Assembly (NCBI GenBank): GCA_964561785.1
Contig: CAZLRF010000006.1
Location: 1 to 64,000 of the forward strand
DNA length: 64,000 nt
Source: DATBSL01 sp964561785
Lineage (GTDB): Bacteria > Acidobacteriota > Vicinamibacteria > Fen-336
Direction of reading: 5' to 3'
Within the stretch, counting starts at the first letter, position 1; every line of letters begins with the position of its first letter. The notes beneath the pieces are model-generated. The model saw only the letters and a program-made list of their open reading frames with translations, ran no database searches and had not been told where the DNA came from. Made by a program: the position numbers and the translations under genes. Positions 16,635-26,071 of the stretch are shown in pieces.

Positions 16635-17512
16635 GGTCGGGGGGACGCCGCCGGGCCGTCCTCGTCGTACTCGAAGAACCCCCGCCCGCTCTTCACGCCG
16701 AGGTGTCCGGCCCGGATCATCTTGCGCAGGAGCGGGCAGGGGCGGTACTTCAGGTCGCCGAGCTCCTCGAACAGGTACTGCATCCAGCGGCTCACCTCGT
16801 CGAGGCCGATGCGGTCGGCCAGCGCGAGAGGCCCCACCGGCAGGCCGTAGCCCAGCTTCATCGAGGTGTCGACGGCCTCCGGGGTCGCGACGCCCTCCAT
16901 GACGACGTGCATCGCCTCGTTGAGGAAGGGGAGGATGACCCGGGTCGTCACGTAGCCGGGGTACTCGAAGACCTCGACCCCGGTCTTCCCGAGCAGACGC
17001 ACGAACGCCATGGCCTGGCGGAAGGTCTCGTCCGACGTGCGAAGGCCCCGCACGACCTCGACGAGCGGGACCTTCGGGACCGGCTGCAGGAAGTGCAGCC
17101 CGATCACCCGGTCCGAGCGGTGCGTCCTCGCCGCGATCTCGGTCACCGAGAGCGAGGAGGTGTTGGTGGCGAGGATGTCGGACGGGGGGCAGACCTGGTC
17201 GAGCCGCTGGAAGATCGAGGCCTTGAGCTCGAGGTCCTCCACCACGCACTCGATCACGATCTCCGCCGCCTCGAGGGACTCGATCGCGTCCACCGTGCGG
17301 ATCCGGCCGAGGATCGCCTTCTTCTCCGATTCCGTGCGCCGCCACTTCGCGATGTCGCGATCGAGAGCGTGGCCGATCTCCTCGAGGCTCTGCCGCGCGA
17401 GCTCCGGGGTCTTCTCCAGGAGGAGGACGTCGAGGCCGGCGGCCGCGCTCGTGATCGCGATCCCCTGCCCCATCGTGCCGCCGCCGACGAGGCCCACCGT
17501 GCGCACGCTCAC
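16631..17512 (-). CDS. 3-hydroxyacyl-CoA (3-hydroxybutyryl-CoA) dehydrogenase
   Basis: 293 residues, the usual single-domain length. The NAD-binding motif GLVGGGTMGQGIAITSAAAG is at the N terminus, then TNTSSLSVTEIA and the catalytic His motif GLHFLQPVPKVPLVEVV. The C-terminal domain has GYVTTRVILPFLNEAM and the terminal HLGVKSGRGFFEYDEDG. It oxidises (S)-3-hydroxyacyl-CoA or runs in reverse in butyrate-type pathways. GTG start at 17512 in a GTGA overlap with accA; a second in-frame GTG two codons later is possible. Overlaps the small gene downstream. Confidence 0.93.
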   Translation of the reverse strand: MSVRTVGLVGGGTMGQGIAITSAAAGLDVLLLEKTPELARQSLEEIGHALDRDIAKWRRTESEKKAILGRIRTVDAIESLEAAEIVIECVVEDLELKASIFQRLDQVCPPSDILATNTSSLSVTEIAARTHRSDRVIGLHFLQPVPKVPLVEVVRGLRTSDETFRQAMAFVRLLGKTGVEVFEYPGYVTTRVILPFLNEAMHVVMEGVATPEAVDTSMKLGYGLPVGPLALADRIGLDEVSRWMQYLFEELGDLKYRPCPLLRKMIRAGHLGVKSGRGFFEYDEDGPAASPRP

Positions 17513-18474
17513 TCCTGCGCCTCCAGGAACTCCCGGCCCAGGCGACCCATGTCCCGGAACTTGCGGTAGCGGTGGGCGGGCAGCTCCTCCCGCGGGACGC
17601 GGCGCAGCTCCTGCAGCTGTCGCCAGAGCACCTCGTCGACCGACTTGAACAGCGCCTCGTGGCTCACGTGCGCGCCCCCCGGGGGCTCCGGGATCACCTC
17701 GTCCACGAGGCCCATCGCCTCGAGGTCCCGGGCGGTGATCCGCATCGCGCTCGCCGCCTCCTCCGCGCGCGAGGCGTCGCGGAACAGGATCGAGGCGCAG
17801 CCCTCCGGGGAGATGACCGAGTACACGGCGTGCTCGAGCATGTTCACCCGGTCTCCAACCGCGATCGCGAGGGCGCCTCCGCTGCCCCCTTCCCCCGTCA
17901 CCGTCACGACGATCGGCGTCCGCAGGCTCGCCATCTCCCGGAGGTTCCAGGCGATCGCCTCCGCCTGCCCCCTCTCCTCCGCGTCGAGCCCGGGGTAGGC
18001 CCCCGGGGTGTCGACGAACGTGAGGATCGGCCGCCCGAAGCGTGCGGCCAGCTCCATGACCCGCAGCGCCTTGCGGTAGCCCTCGGGCTTGGGCATCCCG
18101 AAGTTCCGGTAGATCTTCTGCTTGGTGTCCCGACCCTTCTGGTGACCCACGACGCAGACCGGCAGGTCCCGGTAGAGCGCGAGGCCGCAGACGATCGCGG
18201 GGTCGTCCGCGTAGCGGCGGTCCCCGTGCAGCTCGGTCCACTCCGTGAAGAGCGCATGGACGTAGTCGAGCGTGTAGGGCCGGTTCGGGTGGCGGGCGAC
18301 GAGGGTCCGCTGCCAGGGGGTCAGGCGGGCGTAGATCTCTCGGCGCCGCTCGTCGAGCGCGCGGCGCAGCCGTTGCGCCTCGCGCTCCTTCGCCGGGTCC
18401 CCGGGCCACTTGGCGAGCTCGTCGATCTGCTTCTGAAGCTCGACGAGCGGCGCTTCGAAGTCGGCCTCGCCCAT
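17509..18474 (-). CDS. accA: Acetyl-CoA carboxylase carboxyltransferase subunit alpha
   Basis: 321 residues. Typical features are the N-terminal helical ELQKQIDELAKW, VVGHQKGRDTKQKIYRNFGM, PILTFVDTPGAYPGLDAEERG and the oxyanion-hole motif TVTGEGGSGGALAIAVGD. With AccD it moves the carboxyl group from biotin to acetyl-CoA to make malonyl-CoA, which also feeds the type III PKS in this window. accD, accB and accC are not in view. ATG start; 19 bases after dnaE and overlapping the dehydrogenase gene by four bases. Confidence 0.96.
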   Translation of the reverse strand: MGEADFEAPLVELQKQIDELAKWPGDPAKEREAQRLRRALDERRREIYARLTPWQRTLVARHPNRPYTLDYVHALFTEWTELHGDRRYADDPAIVCGLALYRDLPVCVVGHQKGRDTKQKIYRNFGMPKPEGYRKALRVMELAARFGRPILTFVDTPGAYPGLDAEERGQAEAIAWNLREMASLRTPIVVTVTGEGGSGGALAIAVGDRVNMLEHAVYSVISPEGCASILFRDASRAEEAASAMRITARDLEAMGLVDEVIPEPPGGAHVSHEALFKSVDEVLWRQLQELRRVPREELPAHRYRKFRDMGRLGREFLEAQE

Positions 18475-18493
18475 GCTCCCCTCTCCCCGCGGC

Positions 18494-21400
18494 TCAGGCG
18501 CCCCGCGCCGCTCCGTTGGCCCGGGCGAGCACGAGGGCGCCCGGCCCCAGCAGGCCCTCGACTGCCTCGCGCAAGCCCGTGTCGGGCCGGACCCGGTAGT
18601 AGGCGCTCGGCGCGAGCGCCACCGCCCACGAGCCGGGCCGCACGAGCTCGAGCGTCACCGGGCAATCCCCCCGGTGGGCGCAGAGTATATCGCGGAGCCG
18701 CTCCCCCTTGCCGCGGTCCCACGCCTCGAGGGGGACTCGGATCGTCACGAAGCGCGCCTCCTGCAGCTTCGCCTGCTCCAGCGGCAGCACCTCGGAGGCG
18801 AGCAGCTTCGCCCTCCCGTCGTCCTGCACCTCCGCCCGCGCCTTCACCAGGACCACCTGGTCGTCGGCCAGCCGGCCCGCCGCCTTCTTGTACGCCTCCG
18901 GGAAGACGAGGGTCTCGACGCTCCCCTCGAGGTCCTCGAGCAGGAAGCTGGCCATGCGGTCGCCCTTCTTCGTCTTGATGAGGCGCAGTCCGGTCACGAG
19001 GCCCCCGACCGTGACCTCTCCGCCCGCCGCGGCCGCCGCGAGCCCGCCGGTGGTGGTGCTCGCCCACTGCGCGATCTCCGCGCGGTGGCGCTCGAGAGGG
19101 TGGCCGGAGATGAAGAAGCCGAGCGACTCCTTCTCGAACGCGAGCCGTTCCGCCTCCGGCCACGGCGGCGCGTCGGGGATCCGCTCGGGCGACGCCTTCT
19201 TCTCCTCCGCCCCGCCGAGCATCCCGAACAGGCTCGACTGCCCCGCCTCGCGGTCGCGCTGGCGCTTCTGGCCCGCCTCCATCGCCCGGTCGATCGCGGC
19301 GAACAGCGCGGCGCGGCGCGGGTCGCCCGAGTCGAACGAGCCGCTCTTGACCAGGCTCTCGATCACCCTGCGGTTCACCGCCCGCAGGTCCACGCGCTCG
19401 CACAGGTCGTAGAGCGAGGCGAACGCTCCCCCCTTCCTGCGCGCGGCGAGCACGGCCTCCACCGCCCCCTCGCCGACGTTCTTGATCGCGGCGAGGCCGA
19501 AGCGGATGTCTTCTCCTCCCCCCGGGCCCACGGACCCCGGGTCGGGAGCCGCCCCGGGGACCACGCTGAAGAACAGCTCCGACTGGTTCACGTCGGGGGG
19601 CAGGACCCGGATGCCCATCTCGCGGCACTCCCCGATGTACTGGACGATCTTGTCGGTGTTCGCCCGCTCCGAGGTGAGCAGCGCGGCCATGAAGTAGGCC
19701 GGGTAGTTGGCCTTCAGGTACCCGGTCTGGTAGGCCAGCCACGCGTAGGCCGCCGAGTGCGACTTGTTGAAGCCGTACCCGGCGAACTGCTCCATCGCGT
19801 CCCAGATCTTCCTCGCCTTCTTCTCCGGGACCCCCCGCCCCGCGCAGCCCTTCAGGAACTTGTCCATCTGGGCGGCCATGACCTCGGCCTTCTTCTTGCC
19901 CATGGCCTTGCGGAGCAGGTCGGCCTCGCCGAGCGTGAAGCCGGCGAGGGCGGAGGCGATCTGCATCACCTGCTCCTGGTAGACCATCACGCCGTAGGTC
20001 TCCCTCAGGATCGGCTCGAGCGCGGGGTGCTCGTAGGTGACCCGCGTCTGCCCGTGCCGGCGGCGGATGAAGTCGTCGATCATCTGCATCGGGCCGGGCC
20101 GGTAGAGGGCGTTGAGCGCGGTGAGGTGCTCGAGGCGGTCGGGCCGGAAGCGCTTGAGGATGTCGCGCATGCCGTCCGACTCGAACTGGAACAGCCCGCT
20201 CGTGCGCCCCGCCGTGAACAGCTCGTACGTCCGCGCGTCGTCGAGGGGGATGGCCGCGGGGTCGAGGCGCACGCCCCGGTGCGCCTCGATCATCTTGACG
20301 CAGTTGTCGATCAGGGTGAGCGTGCGCAGGCCGAGGAAGTCCATCTTCAGGAGGCCGATGCGCTCGACCCCCTTCATGTCGAACTGCGTCGTGATGTCGC
20401 CCGTCGTCCCCTTGAAGAGCGGGACGAGGTCGGTGAGCGGCTGGGGGGAGATCACCACCCCGGCCGCGTGGGTCGAGGCGTGGCGGGTCGTCCCCTCCAG
20501 CCGCCGCGAGACGTCGATGAGCTCCCTGACCCGGGGGTCCTTCTGGTAGGCGTCCTTGAGCGGGGGCGACTCCTCGAGCGCCTTGTCGAGGGTCATCTTG
20601 AGGTCGAACGGGATCATCTTCGCGATCTTGTCGACCTCGGCGTAGGTCATGTCCATGACCCGCCCCACGTCGCGCACCACCGCCTTCGCCTTCATCGTCC
20701 CGAAGGTGATGATCTGGGCCACGTTCTCCCGGCCGTACTTGCGGGTGACGTACTCGATCACCTCGCCGCGGCGCGCCTCGCAGAAGTCGATGTCGATGTC
20801 GGGGGGGCTGATGCGCTCCTCGTTCAGGAAGCGCTCGAAGATGAGGTCGTTCTCGATGGGGTCGATGTCGGTGATGCGCAGGCACCAGGCGACGAGGCTG
20901 CCCGCGGCCGACCCGCGCCCGGGCCCGACCGGGATCCGCCTCTCCTTCGCGTAGCGGATGAAGTCCCAGACGATCAGGAAGTACCCGGCGAACCCGACCC
21001 GCTTGATGACGCCGATCTCCTTGTCGAGGCGCGCCTCGTAATCGGCGAGCGGGTGCTTGAGGCGTCCCGCGGCCGCCAGGGGGTCGAGCGACCGGCGGCG
21101 CTCGGCGAAGCCGTCGCGGGTCGCCTTCTCGAAGTAGCTGTCGATCGAGAAGCCGGGCGGCACGTCGAAGGCGGGCAGCGTGGACACGCCCCGAAGCTCG
21201 AAGTCGCACATCTCCGCGATCGCGACCGTGGAGAGCAGGGCCTCCGGGTGGTCCGGGAACAGCGCGGCCATCTCCTCCGCCGACTTCAGGTAGAACGCGT
21301 TCGTGTCGAAGCGCAGGCGCTCGGCGTCGGCCACCTTCTTCCCCGACCCGATGCACAGCAGCACGTCGTGGGCGTGGTGGTCGTCGTGGCGGAGGTAGTG

Positions 21401-22033
21401 GGAGTCGTTGGTGGCGGCGAGCCGGAGCCCCGTCCGCTCCCGGATCCGCAGCAGGCCCTGGTTCACCCGGCGCTGCTCGGGGATCCCGTGCTCCATGACC
21501 TCCAGGTAGAAGCGGTCCTTCCCGAAGATCTCGGAGAACGCGCCGACGCTCTGGAGCGCCGCCTCGTCGGCCCCGGCCAGGATGTGCTGGGCGATCTCGC
21601 CGGAGAGGCACCCCGAGAGGCCGACCAGCCCCTCGGCGTGCTTCGCGAGCAGGTCCTTGTCGATGCGTGGCTTGTGGTAGAAGCCCTCGAGGTAGCCGGC
21701 GGAAACGAGCTTCACCAGGTTGTGGTAGCCGGCGTCGTTCGTCGCGAGCAGCGTGAAGTGGTTGTAGGCGTCCGACGCGCTCGGGGCCCCCCGCTCGAAG
21801 CGGCTGGCCGGGGCCACGTAGACCTCGCAGCCCAGGATCGGCTTGATGCCCTTCTCGCGGCACAGGTCGTGGAAGCTCACCGCCCCGAACATGTTGCCGT
21901 GGTCCGTGATCGCCATGGCCTTCATGCCGAGGCGCGCCCCCTCCGCCACGAGCTCGTCGAGGCGCGACGCCCCGTCGAGCAGGCTGTACTCGGTGTGCAG
22001 GTGGAGGTGGACGAAGTCCGGCTTGGTGCTCAT
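18494..22033 (-). CDS. dnaE: DNA polymerase III subunit alpha
   Basis: 1179 residues, the normal DnaE length. The PHP domain opens with FVHLHLHTEYSLLDG (His9, His11, His13). The C-family polymerase palm carries GRGSAAGSLVAWCL and SPPDIDIDFCEARRGEVIEY with the catalytic aspartates. Helix-hairpin-helix and OB-fold regions follow (GEVTVGGLVTGLRLIKTKKG). It is the replicative polymerase subunit. The ATG at 22033 gives an ATGA overlap with guaA. All motifs are intact, and accA follows after 19 bases. Confidence 0.97.
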   Translation of the reverse strand: MSTKPDFVHLHLHTEYSLLDGASRLDELVAEGARLGMKAMAITDHGNMFGAVSFHDLCREKGIKPILGCEVYVAPASRFERGAPSASDAYNHFTLLATNDAGYHNLVKLVSAGYLEGFYHKPRIDKDLLAKHAEGLVGLSGCLSGEIAQHILAGADEAALQSVGAFSEIFGKDRFYLEVMEHGIPEQRRVNQGLLRIRERTGLRLAATNDSHYLRHDDHHAHDVLLCIGSGKKVADAERLRFDTNAFYLKSAEEMAALFPDHPEALLSTVAIAEMCDFELRGVSTLPAFDVPPGFSIDSYFEKATRDGFAERRRSLDPLAAAGRLKHPLADYEARLDKEIGVIKRVGFAGYFLIVWDFIRYAKERRIPVGPGRGSAAGSLVAWCLRITDIDPIENDLIFERFLNEERISPPDIDIDFCEARRGEVIEYVTRKYGRENVAQIITFGTMKAKAVVRDVGRVMDMTYAEVDKIAKMIPFDLKMTLDKALEESPPLKDAYQKDPRVRELIDVSRRLEGTTRHASTHAAGVVISPQPLTDLVPLFKGTTGDITTQFDMKGVERIGLLKMDFLGLRTLTLIDNCVKMIEAHRGVRLDPAAIPLDDARTYELFTAGRTSGLFQFESDGMRDILKRFRPDRLEHLTALNALYRPGPMQMIDDFIRRRHGQTRVTYEHPALEPILRETYGVMVYQEQVMQIASALAGFTLGEADLLRKAMGKKKAEVMAAQMDKFLKGCAGRGVPEKKARKIWDAMEQFAGYGFNKSHSAAYAWLAYQTGYLKANYPAYFMAALLTSERANTDKIVQYIGECREMGIRVLPPDVNQSELFFSVVPGAAPDPGSVGPGGGEDIRFGLAAIKNVGEGAVEAVLAARRKGGAFASLYDLCERVDLRAVNRRVIESLVKSGSFDSGDPRRAALFAAIDRAMEAGQKRQRDREAGQSSLFGMLGGAEEKKASPERIPDAPPWPEAERLAFEKESLGFFISGHPLERHRAEIAQWASTTTGGLAAAAAGGEVTVGGLVTGLRLIKTKKGDRMASFLLEDLEGSVETLVFPEAYKKAAGRLADDQVVLVKARAEVQDDGRAKLLASEVLPLEQAKLQEARFVTIRVPLEAWDRGKGERLRDILCAHRGDCPVTLELVRPGSWAVALAPSAYYRVRPDTGLREAVEGLLGPGALVLARANGAARGA

Positions 22034-23568
22034 TCCCACTCGATCGTCGACGGAGGCTTGCTGCTCACGTCGTAGACCACGCGGTTGACGCCCCGCACCT
22101 CGTTCACGATCCGACTCGACACCCGTGCCAGCAGGTCGTAGGGGAGGCGGGCCCAGTCCGCGGTCATCCCGTCGAGCGACTCCACCGCCCGCAGGGCGAT
22201 CGTGTACTGGTACGTCCGGTCGTCGCCCATCACCCCCACCGAGCGCACGGGCAGGAGGACCGCGAACGACTGCCACACCTTGCGGTACAGGCCCGCCGCC
22301 TTGATCTCCTCGATGAGCACGGCGTCCGCCTCGCGCAGGAGGTCGAGGCGGTCCCGGCTGACCGGCCCCAGGCAGCGCACGGCGAGCCCCGGCCCCGGGA
22401 ACGGCTGGCGGTAGACGAACTCCTCGTCGAGCCCGAGCTCGAGCCCCGCCTTGCGCACCTCGTCCTTGAACAGCCACCGCAGCGGCTCGACGAGCTTGAA
22501 CCTCATCGACTTCGGGAGGCCGCCCACGTTGTGGTGGCTCTTGATCACCGCCGAAGGGCCGCGAACGGACACCGACTCGATCACGTCCGGGTAGAGCGTC
22601 CCCTGCGCGAGGAATTCCGCCCGCCCCGCCTTGCCCATCGAGGCCTTGAACACCTCGATGAACTCGTGGCCGATGATCTTGCGCTTGCGCTCCGGGTCCG
22701 CCACCCCCTCGAGCTTCTTCAGGAAGCGCCGCGAGGCGTCCACGAAGACGACCTTGAGGTGCAGCCGCTCCGCGAAGCGGCGGCGCACCTGCAGCGCCTC
22801 GTCCTTTCGCAGCAGCCCGTTGTCGACGAAGACGCAGGTGAGGCGGCGACCGATCGCCCGGTGGACGATGAGCGCGGCCACCGCCGAGTCGACGCCCCCC
22901 GAGAGCGCGCAGATCACACGGCCCTTCGGACCCACCTGCTCGCGCACCCGCGTCGTCGCCTCCTCGACGAACGACTGCGCGTTCCAGTCCCGCCGGCACC
23001 CGCACACGTCGAGGAAGTTCGCGAGGACCTTCCCGCCCTCCTCGGAGTGGACGACCTCGGGGTGAAACAGCATGCCGAAGAGCCGCCGCGACGGGTCCTC
23101 GATCGCCGAGATCGGGTTCGTCTCGGTCGAGCCCACGACCTTGAAGCCGTCCGGAGCGCGACGCACGTCGTCCCCGTGGCTCATCCAGACGCGGGAGCGG
23201 GGCGCAAGGCCGCGAAAGAGCGTTCCCCCCGGCTTCGGCGAGAACCACGCCTGGCCGTACTCCCGCCGCCCCGAGCGCTTCACCTCGCCGCCGAGGAGGT
23301 GGCTCATGAGCTGCATCCCGTAGCAGATGCCGACCACCGGTACGCCGAGGCGGAACACGCGGGGGTCGCACCGCGGCGCGCCCTTCTGGTGGACGCTGTC
23401 CGGTCCTCCGGAGAGCACGATGCCCTTCGGGCGTCGCGCGGCCAGGGAGTCGACCCTCGTGCGCGGGGGCACGATCTCGGAGTAGACCTGCATCTCCCGC
23501 AGCCGCCGGGCGATGAGCTGGGTGTACTGCGACCCGAAGTCGAGGATGAGGACGGTGTCTCTCTCCAT
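22030..23568 (-). CDS. guaA: GMP synthase (glutamine-hydrolysing)
   Basis: 512 residues. The N-terminal class I glutamine amidotransferase has LILDFGSQYTQLIARR, the nucleophile GICYGMQLMSHLLGG and GMLFHPEVVHSEEG. The ATP-pyrophosphatase domain has ALSGGVDSAVAALIVHRAIG, and the C-terminal dimerisation domain ends with KPPSTIEWE. It converts XMP to GMP. ATG start with GGAAGG upstream, and TATAAT at 23588-23593 on the minus strand. It heads the guaA-dnaE-accA operon and overlaps dnaE by four bases. Confidence 0.97.
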   Translation of the reverse strand: MERDTVLILDFGSQYTQLIARRLREMQVYSEIVPPRTRVDSLAARRPKGIVLSGGPDSVHQKGAPRCDPRVFRLGVPVVGICYGMQLMSHLLGGEVKRSGRREYGQAWFSPKPGGTLFRGLAPRSRVWMSHGDDVRRAPDGFKVVGSTETNPISAIEDPSRRLFGMLFHPEVVHSEEGGKVLANFLDVCGCRRDWNAQSFVEEATTRVREQVGPKGRVICALSGGVDSAVAALIVHRAIGRRLTCVFVDNGLLRKDEALQVRRRFAERLHLKVVFVDASRRFLKKLEGVADPERKRKIIGHEFIEVFKASMGKAGRAEFLAQGTLYPDVIESVSVRGPSAVIKSHHNVGGLPKSMRFKLVEPLRWLFKDEVRKAGLELGLDEEFVYRQPFPGPGLAVRCLGPVSRDRLDLLREADAVLIEEIKAAGLYRKVWQSFAVLLPVRSVGVMGDDRTYQYTIALRAVESLDGMTADWARLPYDLLARVSSRIVNEVRGVNRVVYDVSSKPPSTIEWE

Positions 23569-23587
23569 GGCCTTCCTGGAAGGCGGG

Positions 23588-23593
23588 ATTATA
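23588..23593 (-). promoter_or_regulatory. Putative -10 element of guaA
   Basis: A perfect TATAAT on the minus strand, 19 bases before the guaA ATG, predicting a leader of about 13 bases that holds the GGAAGG ribosome-binding site. No clear -35 is seen. Confidence 0.6.
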
Positions 23594-23636
23594 CCCCCCG
23601 CCCGCGGCGAGGGCCGGACGCCGCGCCCTCCCGGTG

Positions 23637-23642
23637 TATAGT
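23637..23642 (+). promoter_or_regulatory. Putative -10 element of the beta-propeller lipoprotein gene
   Basis: TATAGT nine bases before the GTG at 23652. This argues against the more upstream GTG at 23634, which would lie inside the promoter. Confidence 0.5.
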
Positions 23643-23651
23643 GCGACCCGC

Positions 23652-24746
23652 GTGTCGAGCCGCCTCGCCTCCCTGCTCCTCCTCACGGCGCTGGCCGCCT
23701 GTGCGGCCCGCCCTCCGGCGCCGCTGCCTCCGCTCCTGCCCGCTCCCGCCGCGTGGAAGACGCTCCTCGGCGAGCTCGTCGCTCCTCCCCTGGCCACCGA
23801 CGAGCGCCGCGTCTACGTCTCGACGCGGGAGGGGGCGGTACGGTCGCTCGACCCCGCGACCGGCGCGGTGCTCTGGAAGGCCGAGGCCCTGCCCGGCCGC
23901 CTGAGCGCCGCCGAGGGCTACCTGCTCGTCCGGGGCGAGGACGGCACGCTGTGGAGCCTGCAGCCCCGCAGCGGCGGAGTGCGATGGAAGTCCGAGACGG
24001 GCATCGCGGGCTCCCTGCCCGCGGTCGTCGATCACGACCGGGCCTTCGTCGCCGGAAAGGGGCTCGCCGCCGTGGAGCTCGCGACGGGCCGCGTCCTGTG
24101 GGCGGACACGACCGGCGCCGAGACCACGGCCCCTCCGGTCGGTACCGGCTCGCGCCTGCTGGCAGGAGAGGCCGACGGCACCCTGCGCTGCCGTGACCGC
24201 GCCACCGGCGTGTCGATGTGGACGCTCTCGACCTCGGGGGCCCTCGTCGCGCCGCCCGTCGTCGACCTCCCGTCTCGCCGCCTCTACCTCGGCACGACCG
24301 ACCGGCGGATCCTCGAGGCGCGCCTGGACGACGGGAGGGCCGGCTGGACCTGGCGGGTGGGCGCGGACGTGGGCCACGCGGGCCTCCTCCTCCCGGGGCG
24401 CGTGCTCTTCGCCTCCTTCGACGCCGTCCTGTACGCGCTGCACCGCGGCGGAAACCTCGCGTGGCGCGCGTCGCTGCCCTCGCGCCCTCTCTCCGCGCCG
24501 CTCCCGCTCGGCGACTACGTCGCCGTGGCGTGCCTCGAGAACGAGATCGCCGCGTTCGTCGCCGCCACGGGTACCCCGGCGGGCGTCCTGCGCACGGGCG
24601 CCGAGATCCGCACGGCGCCGGTGGTGGCCGTCGGCCGGCTGGTCGTCGGCCTGCGCGACCGCTCGGTCGTGGGGTACGCGCTCCCCGGCGATGACCCCGC
24701 ACCCGCGCCTCCCGCGCCGCTTGCCGCCCCCCCGGCCGGCCGATAG
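23652..24746 (+). CDS. PQQ-like beta-propeller repeat lipoprotein
   Basis: 364 residues. An N-terminal signal with lipobox LAAC (LLLLTALAACAARPP) predicts a lipid-anchored protein. The rest is repeated WD-like propeller blades of the PQQ/BamB type, each with a D-x-x-T-G-x-x-x-W pattern: LDPATGAVLWKAEAL, LQPRSGGVRWKSETG, VELATGRVLWADTTG, RDRATGVSMWTLSTS. It resembles BamB, a scaffold of the outer-membrane assembly machine, but the C-terminal blades diverge and no bam gene is near, so the role is open. Start GTG 23652 chosen over GTG 23634 because the latter overlaps the -10 box. Divergent from guaA. Confidence 0.82.
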   Translation: MSSRLASLLLLTALAACAARPPAPLPPLLPAPAAWKTLLGELVAPPLATDERRVYVSTREGAVRSLDPATGAVLWKAEALPGRLSAAEGYLLVRGEDGTLWSLQPRSGGVRWKSETGIAGSLPAVVDHDRAFVAGKGLAAVELATGRVLWADTTGAETTAPPVGTGSRLLAGEADGTLRCRDRATGVSMWTLSTSGALVAPPVVDLPSRRLYLGTTDRRILEARLDDGRAGWTWRVGADVGHAGLLLPGRVLFASFDAVLYALHRGGNLAWRASLPSRPLSAPLPLGDYVAVACLENEIAAFVAATGTPAGVLRTGAEIRTAPVVAVGRLVVGLRDRSVVGYALPGDDPAPAPPAPLAAPPAGR

Positions 24747-24749
24747 ACT
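24744..24749 (+). promoter_or_regulatory. Putative -10 element of ctaB
   Basis: TAGACT, which shares its first three bases with the TAG stop of the preceding gene, lies 12 bases before the ctaB ATG. A leader of about six bases without a Shine-Dalgarno is predicted. Confidence 0.45.
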
Positions 24750-24761
24750 GCTCTCGTCCCC

Positions 24762-25643
24762 ATGCCGACCTCGAGCGCCGCCCTCTCCCACGCCGCTCCC
24801 GCCGACTGGCTTGAGCTGTCGAAGCCCCGCATCACCGGGATGGTCGTGCTGACGGCGCTCGTCGGCTTCGTGACGGCCTCAGCCCGGCCCTGGGCGGCGA
24901 CGGTCCTCGCCGCGGCCCTCCTCGGCACCGGCCTCGTGGCCGCGGGCGCGAGCGTCCTCAACCAGGTCCTCGAGCGCGACACGGACGCCCTCATGCTCCG
25001 GACGCGCACGCGCCCGCTCCCGTCAGGCCGCGTCTCTCCCCGCGCCGCCACCCTCTTCGGCGCGCTGCTCACCGCCGCCGGCCTCGCGACGCTGCTCCCC
25101 GCCTGCGGCCCGCTCGCCGCGGCCGTGGCGTTCGCGACGTGGACGAGCTACCTCTTCGCCTACACGCCCCTCAAGCGCCGGACGCCCCTCGCGACCCTCG
25201 TGGGCGCCGTCCCCGGCGCCCTGCCGCCGGTGATCGGCTGGGCCGCCGCCCGCGGGCGCCTCGACGCCGGCGCCTTCATCCTGTTCGCCATCCTGTTCCT
25301 GTGGCAGGTGCCGCACTTCCTCGCGATCGCGTGGCTCTACCGCGACGACTACGCCCGGGCGCGCTTCCCGATGCTGCCCGTGCTCGACCGCGAGGGCGCC
25401 TTCACCGGGCGCCAGGTCGTGGTGCACAGCCTCGCCCTGCTGCTCGTGAGCCTCGCCCCGGTGGCGGCCGGGCTCGCGGGGACCGTCTACCTGGCCGGCG
25501 CGTTCGTCCTCGGCGTCGGGCTCACCCTCTTCGCCCTGCGCCTCGCCCGCGCCCGCGACCTCCTGGCCGCAAGGGGGCTCTTCCTCGCCTCCGTGCTCTA
25601 CCTTCCCGCCCTGTCCACGCTCCTCGTGGCGGCTCAGCTTTGA
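24762..25643 (+). CDS. ctaB: Protohaem IX farnesyltransferase (haem O synthase)
   Basis: 293 residues with about eight or nine membrane helices. The prenyltransferase motif is NQVLERDTDALMLRTRTRPL, with a second conserved loop FLAIAWLYRDDYARARFPML. It attaches a farnesyl group to haem B, making haem O for terminal oxidases. ATG start. The stop overlaps the TTG of a DUF420 gene by four bases, consistent with joint use in cytochrome oxidase assembly. No oxidase subunit genes or ctaA are in the window. Confidence 0.94.
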   Translation: MPTSSAALSHAAPADWLELSKPRITGMVVLTALVGFVTASARPWAATVLAAALLGTGLVAAGASVLNQVLERDTDALMLRTRTRPLPSGRVSPRAATLFGALLTAAGLATLLPACGPLAAAVAFATWTSYLFAYTPLKRRTPLATLVGAVPGALPPVIGWAAARGRLDAGAFILFAILFLWQVPHFLAIAWLYRDDYARARFPMLPVLDREGAFTGRQVVVHSLALLLVSLAPVAAGLAGTVYLAGAFVLGVGLTLFALRLARARDLLAARGLFLASVLYLPALSTLLVAAQL

Positions 25644-26056
25644 CCGCGCGCGACCTGCCGACGCTGAACGCGGTCCTCAACTCGACCTGCGCGCTGCTGC
25701 TCCTGACCGGCTGGTGGCTCGCGCGGCGAGGGCGCCGGGCCGCGCACCGCGCGACGATGCTCGCCGCGCTCGTCGTGTCCGCCCTCTTCCTCGCGTCGTA
25801 CCTCGTCTACCACTTCGAGGTGGGGTCGGTCCGGTTCACGGGACAGGGCTGGCTGCGTGCGGTCTACTTCCCCCTCCTGCTCAGCCACACCATCCTCGCC
25901 GCGGCGATTCTCCCCCTCGTGCTCCTGACCGTCCGGCGCGCGCTCGGCGGGCGTATCGAGGCCCACCGCGCCCTCGCTCGCTGGACGATGCCGCTGTGGC
26001 TGTACGTCTCCGCCTCGGGCGTGGCCGTCTACTGGATGCTCTACCGCCTGGGCTGA
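25640..26056 (+). CDS. DUF420 family membrane protein
   Basis: 138 residues with four predicted membrane helices. Conserved histidines sit in RRAAHRATM, SYLVYHFEVGS, LLLSHTILAA and RIEAHRALARWTMPLWLYVS, the usual DUF420 pattern. Family members such as B. subtilis YozB (CtaM) help assemble haem-copper oxidases. TTG start in a TTGA overlap with ctaB supports the same role here. It ends 15 bases before a convergent small gene. Confidence 0.85.
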   Translation: MTARDLPTLNAVLNSTCALLLLTGWWLARRGRRAAHRATMLAALVVSALFLASYLVYHFEVGSVRFTGQGWLRAVYFPLLLSHTILAAAILPLVLLTVRRALGGRIEAHRALARWTMPLWLYVSASGVAVYWMLYRLG

Positions 26057-26071
26057 GCGGGACGGGACGAG

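Noticed and set aside
23634..23651. Earlier GTG start (23634) for the beta-propeller lipoprotein
   Set aside because: It lies inside the predicted -10 box and would put extra residues before the lipoprotein signal; GTG 23652 gives a normal signal peptide.
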